Shown: positions 49,199 to 59,013 of the stretch, piece by piece | Position numbering within the stretch: the first letter of the stretch is position 1 | How the letters are laid out: every line of letters begins with the position of its first letter | Assembly (NCBI RefSeq): GCF_023509035.1 | Contig: NZ_CP075583.1 | Coordinates: 5,766,001 to 5,830,000 of the forward strand | From: Janthinobacterium lividum | GTDB taxonomy: Bacteria; Pseudomonadota; Gammaproteobacteria; Burkholderiales; Burkholderiaceae_D | Length of the DNA: 64,000 nucleotides | Direction: 5' to 3' | The notes under the pieces: model-generated | Database searches by the model: none | What the model was told of the DNA's origin: nothing | The model's input: only the letters and a program-made list of their open reading frames with translations | Position numbers and translations under genes: made by a program

Positions 49199-50761
49199 TC
49201 AGGCCGGCAAGCGGGCCGCCTTGAAGCGCCGCCAGGCCTTGTGCATGCGGCCATCGCTGCCCTGCGCCTGGGCGCGCGCCGCCAGATAGCCGCGCACGAA
49301 GGCCGCGTGCTGCCGCAGCCCGTCCTGGGCGGATTGGTCAGCCTGGGCATCGGGCAATTGCTGCAGCAGCCGGTCCGCTACCTGCACATCGTTGAGCCAG
49401 CCCAGTTCATCCTGCAGGGCCGACAGCCGCCCCACATACGGTTGCACGGCGCGCGCGACAAATAGCGAGGCAAAAAATTCCGTCGCATACCGCGTCTTCT
49501 TGGCCGCGATGCGCACCCGGTGGCGCTGCTGCGGCGTGGCATGCAGCAGGCGCTTGCCACGCTTCACCAGGCGGCGCTGATCCTTGCGCAGGGTAGCGCG
49601 GGCAAACGGGCAGATAGACGCGTCCAGGCGCCGCACTTGGCGCACGGAGCAACTGTCGCGCCAGGCGCGCGCCTGCAGCCAGCGCTGCAAGCCCAGCATG
49701 CAAGCCGTGTAGCGCGCCGAGGTGACGGCCTGGGCCGCTTGCACGTGCTTGATGCGCGCCTGCGCGTACGCCGCCTCTGACAGCGCCGCCGCATCCGTGG
49801 CCGCCTCACCGTCGAGCTGCGCCAGGGTATTACCAGCCAACACATCCCAATCGCGCGCCTCGCCCAGCGCGCCGCCCAGCCAACCGAGTTCGCTCTTCAA
49901 GTCGTCCGGCAGCGCCAGCAGGGACTTGAACATGCCCAGCGCCGAGCGCAGACGGCGCAGGCCCACGCGCATCTGGTGCACGCTTTCCACGTCCTCGCCC
50001 CCCGCCACGCCATCCTGGTTGCCGCTGACTTGCTCCAGGCAATTGCCGGCGATGGCCAGGAACACTTGCTCCACCGACATCGCCGCGTCCAGCGCCAGGG
50101 GCTGCGCCTTGACGGCGCGCAAAGGCTGCGGTGCTGCCAGGCGGTAGCCGCGTTCCGCCTTGCTCATGTGGCCCAGCTGCAGCGGCACGTCTTGCAGCAG
50201 GGCCAGCGCCACGTCGAACAGGCTGGCCGCCTGGCCCTGCTTCAACTCCAGTTCGATCTCACTGACGGGCACGCTGCGCGCAACGCCATCCGCGCCGCTT
50301 TCAATGACACCCTGGTCCAGCACGCATTCGATCTGGTCGCCCTGTGGCGTGCACAGCTGCCATACGGTACGCTCGATGCGCGTGGTAAACACGGGCTGCA
50401 AGGCGTCGCGGATGGCGTCCTGGCGCAGCAGCGCGCGGATGGGCTGCTTGCGGCCGATGGCAGAGTCGAGCGCGGCGAGGTCCGGCTGCGGCCCGGGAAC
50501 GTCGCCTTCCCATTCGTGGCGGCTATGCAAGCCGCCGCTGACGGTGCCGCCCGCCTTCAGGGTTTGCACCCAGCGCCCATCCACCTGGCGCACGCGCAAG
50601 CCGGCCTGGTGGCGGCATAGCTGCAAATCAGGCGTATCGACATAGATATCGTGCATCTGCAGCACCTCTGGCGCTGTTTGTGCAGTCTGCGCCAGCAGCG
50701 GGTGTGCGCGCAGACGGGGCGCGTCTTGCGGCGCCAGCAACAGTTTCAATTCGATTTCCAT
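49199..50761 (-). CDS. CYTH-CHAD domain inorganic triphosphatase-like protein
   Basis: 520 residues from ATG 50761 (GGAG upstream). CYTH domain in residues 1-210: EIELKL (ExExK metal/phosphate motif), YVDTPDLQL, LRVRQ, QTLKAGG, EWEG and VSEIELELKQG. CHAD domain from about 225 to 500 with conserved His in VESVHQMRVGLRRLRSAL and helices such as HRVRIAAKKTRYATEFFA. CYTH enzymes hydrolyse inorganic triphosphate, and CHAD binds polyphosphate through its basic groove. Cytosolic. Convergent with the LprI-like gene. Confidence 0.88.
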   Translation of the reverse strand: MEIELKLLLAPQDAPRLRAHPLLAQTAQTAPEVLQMHDIYVDTPDLQLCRHQAGLRVRQVDGRWVQTLKAGGTVSGGLHSRHEWEGDVPGPQPDLAALDSAIGRKQPIRALLRQDAIRDALQPVFTTRIERTVWQLCTPQGDQIECVLDQGVIESGADGVARSVPVSEIELELKQGQAASLFDVALALLQDVPLQLGHMSKAERGYRLAAPQPLRAVKAQPLALDAAMSVEQVFLAIAGNCLEQVSGNQDGVAGGEDVESVHQMRVGLRRLRSALGMFKSLLALPDDLKSELGWLGGALGEARDWDVLAGNTLAQLDGEAATDAAALSEAAYAQARIKHVQAAQAVTSARYTACMLGLQRWLQARAWRDSCSVRQVRRLDASICPFARATLRKDQRRLVKRGKRLLHATPQQRHRVRIAAKKTRYATEFFASLFVARAVQPYVGRLSALQDELGWLNDVQVADRLLQQLPDAQADQSAQDGLRQHAAFVRGYLAARAQAQGSDGRMHKAWRRFKAARLPA

Positions 50762-50892
50762 GACCGCTCCTTGCGAGACTCCTGAACGCCCATTGTAAGG
50801 CGCGCCAGGTCGCGCGCAAGGAGCACGCACGCTGACCTTGATTTTGCGCCAAAATAAGCGCTTCACTCAGCTTCACTCAACCAGGAGATGCC

Positions 50893-51933
50893 ATGACCTA
50901 CCACGCCGCCGAGAACCGCTACGACACCATGCAATACCGCACGTGCGGGCGTAGCGGGCTGAAACTGCCGCTGCTGTCCCTGGGACTGTGGCACAACTTT
51001 GGCGACAGCAACAACCTGGCTTCCCAGCGCGACATGCTGCGCACGGCCTTCGACCTGGGCATCACGCATTTCGACCTGGCAAATAACTACGGCCCGCCGT
51101 ATGGCAGTGCGGAAAGCAATTTCGGCAAGCTGCTGCGCGACGACTTTTTACCGTACCGCGATGAACTGATCATTTCCACCAAGGCGGGCTGGGACATGTG
51201 GCCGGGCCCGTACGGCCAGGGCGGCGGTTCGCGCAAATACGTGCTGGCCAGCCTGGACCAAAGCTTGCAGCGCCTGGGCCTCGACTATGTCGACATCTTT
51301 TACTCGCACCGCTACGACGCCGACACGCCGCTGGAAGAAACCATGGGCGCGCTGGCCACCGCCGTGCAGCAGGGCAAGGCGCTGTACGTGGGCCTGTCGT
51401 CGTATTCTCCGCAAAAGACGGCCGAGGCCGCCGCCCTGCTGAAGGAGTGGAAAGTGCCGTGCCTGATCCACCAGCCTGCCTACAATATGCTCAACCGCTG
51501 GATCGAGGAAGACGGCTTGCTCGATACCCTGCAGCAAGAAGGCATGGGCTGCATCACGTTCACGGCGCTGGCGCAGGGGCTGCTCAGCGACAAATACCTC
51601 GATGGCGTACCGCAAGATGCGCGCGTCAACCGTCCCGGCGGCGGTTCGCTGCTGCAGAAGCACCTGAGCGCGGAAAACCTGGCCCGCGTGCGCGCCCTGA
51701 ACCAGATCGCCGCCCAGCGGGGGCAAACCCTGGCGCAGATGGCGCTGGCCTGGGTGCTGCGCGATCCCCGCGTCACCTCGACCCTGATCGGCGCGAGCAG
51801 CAGCGCGCAAATCCGCGAAAACGTAGCCGCGCTGCAGCAATTGTCGTTCACGGCCGACGAGCTGGCCGCCATCGACGTACAGGCGCGCGAAGGCCATATC
51901 AATCTGTGGGAAGGTCCGTCGCGGGCCACTTGA
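50893..51933 (+). CDS. gpr: Aldo/keto reductase, L-glyceraldehyde-3-phosphate reductase type
   Basis: 346 residues. MQYRTCGRSGLKLPLLSLGLWHNFGD at the N terminus, catalytic Asp/Tyr region FDLANNYGPPYGSAE, KAGWDMWPGPYGQGGGSRKY, DIFYSHRYDADTPLEE and the NADPH-binding LIGASSSAQIREN. These features match the YghZ/Gpr branch, which reduces L-glyceraldehyde 3-phosphate and detoxifies methylglyoxal. Starts with MTYHAAENRYDTM, as the branch does. Single gene. Other aldo/keto substrates are possible. Confidence 0.88.
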   Translation: MTYHAAENRYDTMQYRTCGRSGLKLPLLSLGLWHNFGDSNNLASQRDMLRTAFDLGITHFDLANNYGPPYGSAESNFGKLLRDDFLPYRDELIISTKAGWDMWPGPYGQGGGSRKYVLASLDQSLQRLGLDYVDIFYSHRYDADTPLEETMGALATAVQQGKALYVGLSSYSPQKTAEAAALLKEWKVPCLIHQPAYNMLNRWIEEDGLLDTLQQEGMGCITFTALAQGLLSDKYLDGVPQDARVNRPGGGSLLQKHLSAENLARVRALNQIAAQRGQTLAQMALAWVLRDPRVTSTLIGASSSAQIRENVAALQQLSFTADELAAIDVQAREGHINLWEGPSRAT

Positions 51934-52019
51934 GCAGACATCGCGCCAGGCACTTGTGGCGGCGGCAGCCAGACGCTAGACTGCCGGCTCCACAACACAG
52001 CAACTTGCCACAAGGTCTC

Positions 52020-52502
52020 ATGAAAGCTTTACCCGCCCTCACCCTATGTCTGCTGCTCTTTTCGGCCAACACCCACGCGAACAATTATTGCGACTCGCCC
52101 CAATGGTCGATCGTGCATAACAAGAGCTACGACGAGGTCATGAAGATCGCCACGAAGCGCGACAAGATCCGCGACGCCGAATGCAGTTTTACCGATGTGA
52201 TCCTCAGAATCCAGAACCAGGAGGCGGGCATCGAGCGCTATCCGGGAATCCTGCTCATCGCCGACGCACAAGACGAACGCTTCGTCGTCACCAGCCGTGT
52301 CGGCGCCTATACCATTTTCAGCTACCGCTATAACGACAAGCGCCTGCTGCAGTTTGCCATGAAGGATCATAGCTGGAAAGAAGGCGAGGAGTTCCAGGCG
52401 GGCGCCTACAAGATTACCGGCGTCAAGGAATTCAAGACCTTCACCGGCTTCCCTACCCAATTGCTGGTAGTCCAGACCTTCCAGTTTTATGGCCCGAAGT
52501 AA
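52020..52502 (+). CDS. Secreted protein of unknown function
   Basis: 160 residues from ATG 52020. Signal peptide MKALPALTLCLLLFSANTHA, then a mature part with two Cys (YCDSPQW, AECSFTD), several beta-like segments (GIERYPGILLIADAQDERFVVTS, TIFSYRYNDKRLLQFAM) and a conserved-looking end FPTQLLVVQTFQFYGPK. No family recognised. It lies 86 bp downstream of the reductase, same strand; codon use resembles neighbours. Confidence 0.55.
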   Translation: MKALPALTLCLLLFSANTHANNYCDSPQWSIVHNKSYDEVMKIATKRDKIRDAECSFTDVILRIQNQEAGIERYPGILLIADAQDERFVVTSRVGAYTIFSYRYNDKRLLQFAMKDHSWKEGEEFQAGAYKITGVKEFKTFTGFPTQLLVVQTFQFYGPK

Positions 52503-52560
52503 CACCACGGCGAAGGCCACCGCGCATCCTGTCGCGTGGCATGCGCATGAACCGCTCCAG

Positions 52561-53034
52561 TCAGGGTGCCGGACGCGGCAGCAACGCACATAATTCCTGC
52601 GCCACCTGCCGGCGCCGTTCAGGCGTGGCAAAGACGCCCACCGCCACCTGCCGGGTAGCATCACGCATATCGTTGATGTGTATCAACTGGCGCGGCCCTT
52701 GCGGCACGGCGATGCGCGTGCACCACGGCGAAAAGTGGTAGCGCCGGCAACGCCCGGCGCTGACCTGTTCGATGATCAGCTCGCCGTCGCGCAGGGCGAG
52801 GTGTTCATAGTCGCGCGCGTGGCGTACGTAATGCAGCAGGGCGATGGCCACCAGGCCCAGTTCGGCGAACGAAAAGACGGGAATGTACCAGAGGCCGCGC
52901 AGCGCAAAGGCAGCGGCAATCGTCAGGGAAAACAGGCATAGCAAGCCGTAGGCGCGCAGCAACTGGCGCGCCGTCAAGGCACTGTGGCGCGCCAACAGCC
53001 ATTGCGGCTGCTCGCGCGAGTGATCGCGTGGCAT
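52561..53034 (-). CDS. DUF2244 membrane protein
   Basis: 157 residues: a basic N terminus (MPRDHSREQPQWLLARHSALTARQL), two close hydrophobic spans (LLCLFSLTIAAAFAL and FAELGLVAIALLHYV), and a cytoplasmic beta-rich domain (YEHLALRDGELIIEQ, YHFSPWCTRIAVP, VGVFATPERRRQVAQEL). This is the DUF2244 pattern; many members sit near respiratory oxidase genes, but no such genes are here. Function unknown. Confidence 0.75.
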   Translation of the reverse strand: MPRDHSREQPQWLLARHSALTARQLLRAYGLLCLFSLTIAAAFALRGLWYIPVFSFAELGLVAIALLHYVRHARDYEHLALRDGELIIEQVSAGRCRRYHFSPWCTRIAVPQGPRQLIHINDMRDATRQVAVGVFATPERRRQVAQELCALLPRPAP

Positions 53035-53110
53035 GGCGCCTCCCGCACTGTCGCTCCATTACCGCAACTGCCCTCACGGCGGCCGCCAGGTTCAGCCAGA
53101 TCGCGCCCTG

Positions 53111-53428
53111 TCAGGCGCCCATCCGCACCAGCGCGTGGCCCACATGCTGCCACCAGTGATCGCGCGACTTGACCTGCTTCAGGCAAGACGTATCGATTTC
53201 GGTGGGGAACACGCGATCCTGGCATGCTTTCGTTTCCAGGGCATGGCGCTGGTTTTCCGCCGCCGAAAGGGCCACGACCAGCCAGAACACCAGCGCCAGT
53301 AAAATCACCAGCAAACTCCAGGCCAGGTGATTGGTGTTACTTTTTTCGCCAAAAAACTCGCGCGGCCGCGTCTCGCGGTACATCGACATCAAGTCTTTTT
53401 CTTTCTCTTCCGACATTTGCGCTTGCAT
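53111..53428 (-). CDS. Small single-span membrane protein with C-x12-C and SRDHWWQH motifs
   Basis: About 105 residues. A charged N terminus (MSEEKEKDLMSMYRETRPREFFG), one membrane span (LAWSLLVILLALVFWLVVAL) and a periplasmic tail with two Cys 12 residues apart (KACQDRVFPTEIDTSC), then KSRDHWWQH. The tail is clearly related to the small protein downstream of dsbA at 62336-62560 (ENQR.AL.TKAC, C-x12-C, SR.HWWQH), so this is a paralogue with an added N-terminal part. Start could be the ATG at 53428 or at 53416. Function unknown; the Cys pair suggests an oxidised periplasmic domain. Confidence 0.6.
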   Translation of the reverse strand: MQAQMSEEKEKDLMSMYRETRPREFFGEKSNTNHLAWSLLVILLALVFWLVVALSAAENQRHALETKACQDRVFPTEIDTSCLKQVKSRDHWWQHVGHALVRMGA

Positions 53429-53556
53429 CCTGTGACATCCTATCCTGTGCCGGCCGGCTGGCCATGGCGGCGCGCACGCCCCCTTGTCCACATTTTACGC
53501 TGATGGCGCAAGAGAGCCAGTAATTCGTGGCGGCCAGTCGCGGCTGGCAAGCAGGA

Positions 53557-53886
53557 TCAGGGACGCGGCACCTGCGCCTGCGGCGCACGCGGCTTGTCAT
53601 CGTCCCCTTCCGCCGGCGGCACGGGTACCAGGCGCTCCACATGATCGACGTCGATATCGCCGCCGTCGTGTGTCGCGTTGTGGGGCTCCACGCCGGCCCG
53701 GTCGCCCGTGCCGGCCGCATCGCTGTCGTTATCGAGCTCTTCCGCATCCTGGCCAGGCACGCCCTGCATGTCGCTGCCGCTGTCGGAACTGTCGCTGGGC
53801 CCAAGCGCGCCCTTGCCATGGCCGCTGCCCAGGACGCGGTCGGGCGTGACGGGCAAATTGTCCGGATCGAGTGTGCTGCCGCTCAT
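53557..53886 (-). CDS. Acidic, disordered protein of unknown function
   Basis: 109 residues from ATG 53886 with GGAG 8 bp upstream. The sequence is low-complexity and strongly acidic: SGSTLDPDNLPVTPDRVLG, GALGPSDSSDSGSDMQG, LDNDSDAAGTGDRAGVEPHN, DGGDIDVDHVERLVPVPPAEG. No signal peptide, membrane span or Cys. The N-terminal TPDRVLGSGHGK is the only compact-looking motif. Not recognised; probably a small cytosolic protein. Confidence 0.5.
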   Translation of the reverse strand: MSGSTLDPDNLPVTPDRVLGSGHGKGALGPSDSSDSGSDMQGVPGQDAEELDNDSDAAGTGDRAGVEPHNATHDGGDIDVDHVERLVPVPPAEGDDDKPRAPQAQVPRP

Positions 53887-54170
53887 GGCTGACTCCCCTT
53901 GATAAAAAACCAGCTTACTCCCCTGGTCCAGCCAGCGGCGCACGCCTGCACGGCAGTTCCGCAGGGGAAATGCGGCGGCGCACAAATATTTTCAGAAATT
54001 ACTTCACAAATGTACTATTCATTGCTATAGTTAATTCAAGTAAGCATCTTCTCATCCAGAAACTGCTTCATCGGCGGCACGGCGCCCACCAGCGCCATGC
54101 CGCCGAACCGACCGGTACGTGGCGATCCGGCCCATCCACCCAGCCATCATGCACATTTTGGAGTCTTATC

Positions 54171-54485
54171 ATGCAAGCCAAATCACTCATCGCAGCATTG
54201 TTTGCCATCACCACCGCCACCTCGGCTTTCGCCCAAAGCGCCGCGCCTGCCACCAGCCAGCAACTGACGCGCGCTGACGTCACGGCCGAATACATCCGTG
54301 CCCGCAACGCCGGCGAAATCGCCACCAGCGAAGTCGACTATCCGAAAATGCCGGCTACCGCCACCAGCAACGTGACGCGCGAGCAAGTCATGGCCGAGTT
54401 CTACGCCGCCCGCAAGGCTGGCCTGATCCCGCAAACGGAAGCAGACTTTGATGTCGCGCAAACGGCCAAGCACGTCGTGAAATAA
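54171..54485 (+). CDS. DUF4148 small exported protein
   Basis: 104 residues from ATG 54171 (GGAG upstream). Signal peptide MQAKSLIAALFAITTATSAFA, then two repeats of the DUF4148 pattern: LTRADVTAEYIRARNAGEIATSEVDYP and VTREQVMAEFYAARKAGLIPQTEADF. The family is abundant in Burkholderiales and has no established function. Single gene; a weak hairpin follows at 54486-54505. Confidence 0.82.
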   Translation: MQAKSLIAALFAITTATSAFAQSAAPATSQQLTRADVTAEYIRARNAGEIATSEVDYPKMPATATSNVTREQVMAEFYAARKAGLIPQTEADFDVAQTAKHVVK

Positions 54486-54615
54486 GAAACCAGTCAGCCG
54501 GTTTCAGTAGTCAGTAACACACCTCAGTTGCGGCGCAGCACCCCGGGCCACTCCCGGCGCTCACCGCGGCGAGCTGTCAGCATCACCCCAACACGATCTC
54601 TCCCGGAGTCCCTGC

Positions 54616-56028
54616 ATGTCCCTGCACCGCCGTTTGCTTGCCGCCAGCCTGATCCTTGCCTTGAGCGCTTGCGCCGACATGGGCCATATCGCGCCGCAAT
54701 CGGCCTTGCTCGACGCCAACAAATTGCAAGCGAGCCAGGCCATGGATGCCGCCGCCAGCGCCGCCATACAATGGCCGCGCACGCAATGGTGGCAAGACTT
54801 GCACGATCCCCAATTGAACCGTTTGATGGACCAGGCGCTGGCCGACAGCCCCACCCTGCGCGGCGCCCAGGCGCGCGTGCGCCAGGCCGAGGCGCTGGCC
54901 GGTGCGGCCGAGGACAAGACCCGCCCGCAGGCGGACGCGGCCGTCTCCATCAACCGCGAACTGTATTCGCAGCACGGCAGCACGCCCGCGCCGCTGGCCG
55001 GCAACTATGCCTGGCGCAACCAGGCCACCGTCACGGCCTCGTACGACCTGGACCTGTGGGGCCGCAACCGCGCCGCCCTGTCCGCCGCCCTGGGCGACGT
55101 GCAGATGGCGTCGGCCGAATCGCAGATGGCCCGCCTGGCCCTGGAAACGGCGCTGGTGCGCACCTACATCCAACTATCGTATGAATTCCAGCTGCAGGAT
55201 GTGATCGAACGCAGCCTGGCGCAGCGCGCCCGCATCCTCGACATCACGCGCCAGCGCAAGGCCGCCGGCATCGGCACCGACATCGACGTGGCGCAGATCG
55301 AAACCACCTTGCCGGCGGGCCGCCGCCAGCTGGAGCAGTCGGCCGAGTCACTGGCCTTGCTGCGCAACCAGCTGGCGGCCCTGGCGGGCAAGGGGCCGGC
55401 AGCCGGCGCGGCGCTCACGCGCCCCGTGCTGCGCCTGGACCAGCCGCTGGCCATTCCCGCCGCCCTGCCCGCCGACCTGATCGGCCGCCGGCCCGACATC
55501 GCCGCCCAGCGCTGGCGAGTGGAAGCGGCGGCGCAGCGCATCGATGCGGCCAAGGCCGAGTTTTACCCGAACGTCAACTTGGTGGCCTTTGCCGGCTTCC
55601 AGGCCTTCGGCTTCAGCCACTTCCTCGACGCCAATTCGCAGATCCGCGGCGCCTCGCCCGCCCTGAGCCTGCCCATCTTTGCCGGCGCCCGCCTGCGCGC
55701 CCAGCTGGGCAGCCAGACGGCCGTGTACGACGGCGCCGTGGAGCAGTACAACGCCACCGTCATCAACGCCATGTCGGACGTGGCCAATGCCGTCACCAAG
55801 GCACAATCGCTGGCCAGGCAGCACCAGCTGACCGTGCAGGCGCTGGCCACGGCGCAGCGCGCGCGCGACCTGGCGGAAAAGGCGTACAAGGCGGGCATGA
55901 GCGACGCCATCAACATGCTCAACACGCAAGTGGCGCTGCTGGCGGAAGAACAGCAGCAGGCGCAGAATGGGGCACGCGAACTCGAGCTGTACGTTTCCTT
56001 GATGAATGCACTGGGAGGCGGCATCTAA
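54616..56028 (+). CDS. Outer-membrane efflux lipoprotein (NodT/TolC-like) of an aromatic-acid efflux system
   Basis: 470 residues. Lipobox LSACADM at residue 17-23, so it is lipid-anchored. Two OEP repeats: WWQDLHDPQLNRLMDQALADSPTLRGAQARVRQAEA and, after the halfway point, GRRPDIAAQRWRVEAAAQRIDAAKAEFYPNVNLVAFAGF, each with long helices (RARDLAEKAYKAGMSDAINMLNTQ). Forms the trimeric channel through the outer membrane. First gene of a six-gene set with MarR, FUSC, DUF1656, HlyD and LysR, which together make a full tripartite pump. Confidence 0.9.
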   Translation: MSLHRRLLAASLILALSACADMGHIAPQSALLDANKLQASQAMDAAASAAIQWPRTQWWQDLHDPQLNRLMDQALADSPTLRGAQARVRQAEALAGAAEDKTRPQADAAVSINRELYSQHGSTPAPLAGNYAWRNQATVTASYDLDLWGRNRAALSAALGDVQMASAESQMARLALETALVRTYIQLSYEFQLQDVIERSLAQRARILDITRQRKAAGIGTDIDVAQIETTLPAGRRQLEQSAESLALLRNQLAALAGKGPAAGAALTRPVLRLDQPLAIPAALPADLIGRRPDIAAQRWRVEAAAQRIDAAKAEFYPNVNLVAFAGFQAFGFSHFLDANSQIRGASPALSLPIFAGARLRAQLGSQTAVYDGAVEQYNATVINAMSDVANAVTKAQSLARQHQLTVQALATAQRARDLAEKAYKAGMSDAINMLNTQVALLAEEQQQAQNGARELELYVSLMNALGGGI

Positions 56029-56101
56029 GCTTGCAATCCTGGCATTGCCCTAGCCCAACAAGATACAATCGGAACTTTATTCACACATGAAGGAATATGA
56101 C

Positions 56102-56609
56102 ATGACCGCTTTTGACGCCACCTCCAAGCGGCTGCAAAACATCCGCACGCGCATGCCAGGCTTCCCCCATGGAACTGATGCGCCTGTTGCGCATGACGTA
56201 CCACATTCAAAAAGGCATGAAGGACTTGACCAATGCCGCGCTGAAAAAGCACGACCTGGTCGATGCCAGCTACATGGTGCTGGCCGTGCTGTACGGCACG
56301 GACGATGAAACCTCGAACGCCTGCACCCTGGGCATGGCTTGCCATGAAAAGCCGGCCAACCTGACGCGCGTGTGCAACGACCTGGAAACGCGCGGCCTGA
56401 TCCACCGCGGCACCCGCCCCGGCGACCGCCGCTCGGTGATGATCTCGCTGACCGACAAGGGCCGCGCCCTGATCGAGACGGCGCTGCCCGACGTGTATCA
56501 GGAAACCTCGGCCCTGTACGAGGGGTTCACGGACGAAGAGCTGCAAGTACTCGACAAGCTGTACATGCGCCAGTTGCGCAACCTGAACAATCTCAACAAC
56601 CAGAACTGA
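56102..56609 (+). CDS. MarR-family regulator of the efflux operon (one apparent frameshift)
   Basis: About 169 residues. Winged helix: ASYMVLAVLYG, ACHEKPANLTRVCNDLETRGLIHRG (recognition helix) and the wing RPGDRRSVMISLTDKGR. ATG 56102 has AAGGA 7 bp upstream and opens a natural N terminus (TAFDATSKRLQNIRTRMPGFP), but the frame then departs from the winged helix; removing one C from the run 56164-56168 joins FP to MELMRLLRMTYHIQ. If the sequence is right, translation could instead begin at ATG 56169. Lies between the outer-membrane factor and the FUSC gene and probably represses both. Confidence 0.8.
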
Positions 56610-56619
56610 TAGCCTATCG

Positions 56620-58775
56620 ATGACGCCAGCCACAGCAACAACACCTACATCTGGCGCCCTGACGCGGGCGGCCCATTGGCTGGCGCTGGCGCTGCAGGAC
56701 TGGCGCACGACGGAAGGCGAACGCTGGATCTACGTCGGCAAGACCCTCATCGCGTCGTTCTGCGCCCTGTGGCTGGCCTACCGCCTGGGCCTCGATTCGC
56801 CCAGCACGGCGATGACCACCACCATCATCCTGGCCCTGCCCAGCAGCGGCATGGTGCTGGAAAAAGCTTTTACCGCCTGTGCGGTACCCTGCTGGGATGC
56901 ACGGCCGCGCTGACCCTGATCGGCCTGTTCCCGCAGCAGCCCGTGCTGCTGTTCGCCGGCCTGGCCCTGTGGGTGGGCCTGTGCACGAGCGGCTCGGCCC
57001 TGCACCGCAACGCGCAGTCGTACGTGTACGTGCTGGCCGGCTACACGGCCTGCATGATCGTGTTGCCCGCCATCGAGCAGCCGATGCAGGTGTTCGCGCT
57101 GGCCGTCACGCGCGTGGCCGAAGTGAGCCTGGGCATCATCTGCTCGGCAGCCGTGTCCAGCGTGCTGCTGCCGCGCCACCAGGGCACGCAGGTGATGCGA
57201 ACGGTGCAGGCACGCTACGGCAAATTCCTCTCCTTTTGCCAGGACGTGCTGCAGCAAAATCTCACGCCGGCACAGGTGGAACTGACGCATTTGCAGTTTG
57301 CCGCCGACGTGGCGGCGCTGGAACTGGGCCGCTCGGCCGCCCTGTTCGAAGTCACCAGCAAAGTGAGCCACGTGCGCGCGCAAAACCGCAAGCTGCATGC
57401 CTTCAACGCCACCTTCATGACGGCGCTGACCACCTTCTATACCTTCCACCGCCTGTTCGACCGCCTGCAGCGCGATGGCGAGACCCAGGTCATGCAGGCC
57501 TGCGCGCCCCTGTACGCCATCGTCGCCGAAGCGCTGCAAACCACGCCTTCGCAAGACTCGCTCGACACCATGCAGCAGCATCTGCAAACGGCGCTGGGCC
57601 AGGCGCGCATGGACATCGATAGCGCGACCATCGTGCATGCGCAGCGCATCGATTTCGACACCGTCTGCGAACTGCTGGAACGCTTCGCGCGCGACATGAG
57701 CCGCTTTCATGAAGTGTATTTCAGCCTGGTGCACGATACGCCGCTCGATGTGAGCACGCCGCAGGCGTATGCGCCGAAGACGCCGCCCGCGCTGGTGATC
57801 GCCAGCGGCGCGCGCGCCGGCATCAGCCTGGCCCTGCTGGCCCTGGGCGCCTACTTCCTGGCCTGGCCCTACGCCAGCACGGCGATGCTGATGGCGGCCG
57901 TGTTCTGCGCGCTGGCCTCATCCTCGCCGCGCCCCATCATGATGGTCCGCCAGGTGCTGGCAGGCTTCCTCATCGCCATGCCGCTGTCGCTCGTTTGCGT
58001 GTATTTCGTGCTGGTGCACGGAGACGGCTTTCCCATGCTGGTACTGAGCTTTGCGCCGTTCCTGGCCGTCGGCCTGTATCTGATGACGAATCCGGCCAAG
58101 CTGGGCGTGGGCCTGGGCGTGTCGACCTTCATCACGCAGATGGCGCCGACGAATCTGATGCACGTCGACGGCGCGGCTTTTCTCAACACGGGCATGGCCC
58201 TGATCGTCGGCCTGATGCTGGCCGCCCTCGTGTTTGCCGTGCTGCTGCCCGAGCACACGATGGGCCACAAGGACCATATCGGCCCGGCCCTGTGGCGTGA
58301 AGCACTGCATGCGTGCACGGCGCCCGCGCGGCGCGTGAAACACCGTTTCGACAACCGCGTGCGCGACTTGCTCAGCCAGCTCAATGCGGCGGCCGGACCG
58401 GCGCCGGGTGTCGCCACGCGCGCCGTCGTGCGCCAGGCCTTGACCCTGCTGGAAATCGGCCACTCGGTGATCGAATTGCGCGAACTGATTGCGACCGCCC
58501 GGCCAGGCGCCACGCGCCACGCGCTGCAGCAGTGCGTGGACCACATCGCCACCTGGCTGCGCACGCGCAGCGACACGGCATTGCAGGCGGCGCTGGCGGC
58601 CACCCTGCAGGCGGGCGCCGTGGTGCGCGCGGCGCAGACGGAAGCGGGTGCGACACCAGAACGCAAGCAGGAGCAAGACCTGCGCCTGCAGACGGCATTG
58701 GCCGACCTGCATTCAATCTACACTTCATTGCTCGACCATATGGCGCCTGGCGCCGGAGACTCCCATGCCGCGTGA
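56620..58775 (+). CDS. FUSC-family inner-membrane efflux protein, AaeB-like (one apparent frameshift)
   Basis: About 718 residues reconstructed. Two sets of hydrophobic spans flank a long cytoplasmic region, as in AaeB/PET-type transporters: WIYVGKTLIASFCALWLAYRLG, MTTTIILALPSSGMVLEKSFYRLCGTLLG, then at 390-520 ISLALLALGAYFLAWPYASTAM and FAPFLAVGLYLM. The two halves lie in adjacent frames; adding one A to the run 56861-56865 joins EKA to SFYRLCG. AaeB exports aromatic carboxylic acids such as hydroxybenzoates. Followed with 11-bp overlap by DUF1656 and then by the HlyD adaptor, the usual AaeXAB-like order. Confidence 0.85.
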
Positions 58776-58965
58776 ATTCGCCCTGTTCGGAATTCTGATT
58801 CCTACCCTGCTGCCCCTGTTCATCCTCAGCATCGGCCTGCAAACCCTGCTTGACCGCGTGCTGGGCTGGCTGGGCGTGTACCGCATGGTGTGGCACCCGT
58901 CGCTGGCGCGGCTGTGCATCTTCATCGCCATCTTCGGCGCGCTGGCTTTATCGCTGTACAAATAA
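58765..58965 (+). CDS. DUF1656 (AaeX-like) small membrane protein
   Basis: 66 residues from ATG 58765 with GGAG 7 bp upstream, overlapping the FUSC 3' end. MPREFALFGILIPTLLPLFILSIGL forms one span, a short loop LLDRVLGWLGVYRMVWHPSLAR follows, and LCIFIAIFGALALSLYK forms a second. This is the AaeX-type companion of FUSC pumps. Role unknown, probably pump assembly. Confidence 0.88.
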   Translation: MPREFALFGILIPTLLPLFILSIGLQTLLDRVLGWLGVYRMVWHPSLARLCIFIAIFGALALSLYK

Positions 58966-59013
58966 CGCTCAAATAAAAAAAATGTTCAATCCAATCAAGG
59001 AAGGGCTGCCGAC

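Noticed and set aside
54486..54505. Terminator after the DUF4148 gene
   Set aside because: GAAACC/GGTTTC gives only a 6-bp stem and no T tract follows.
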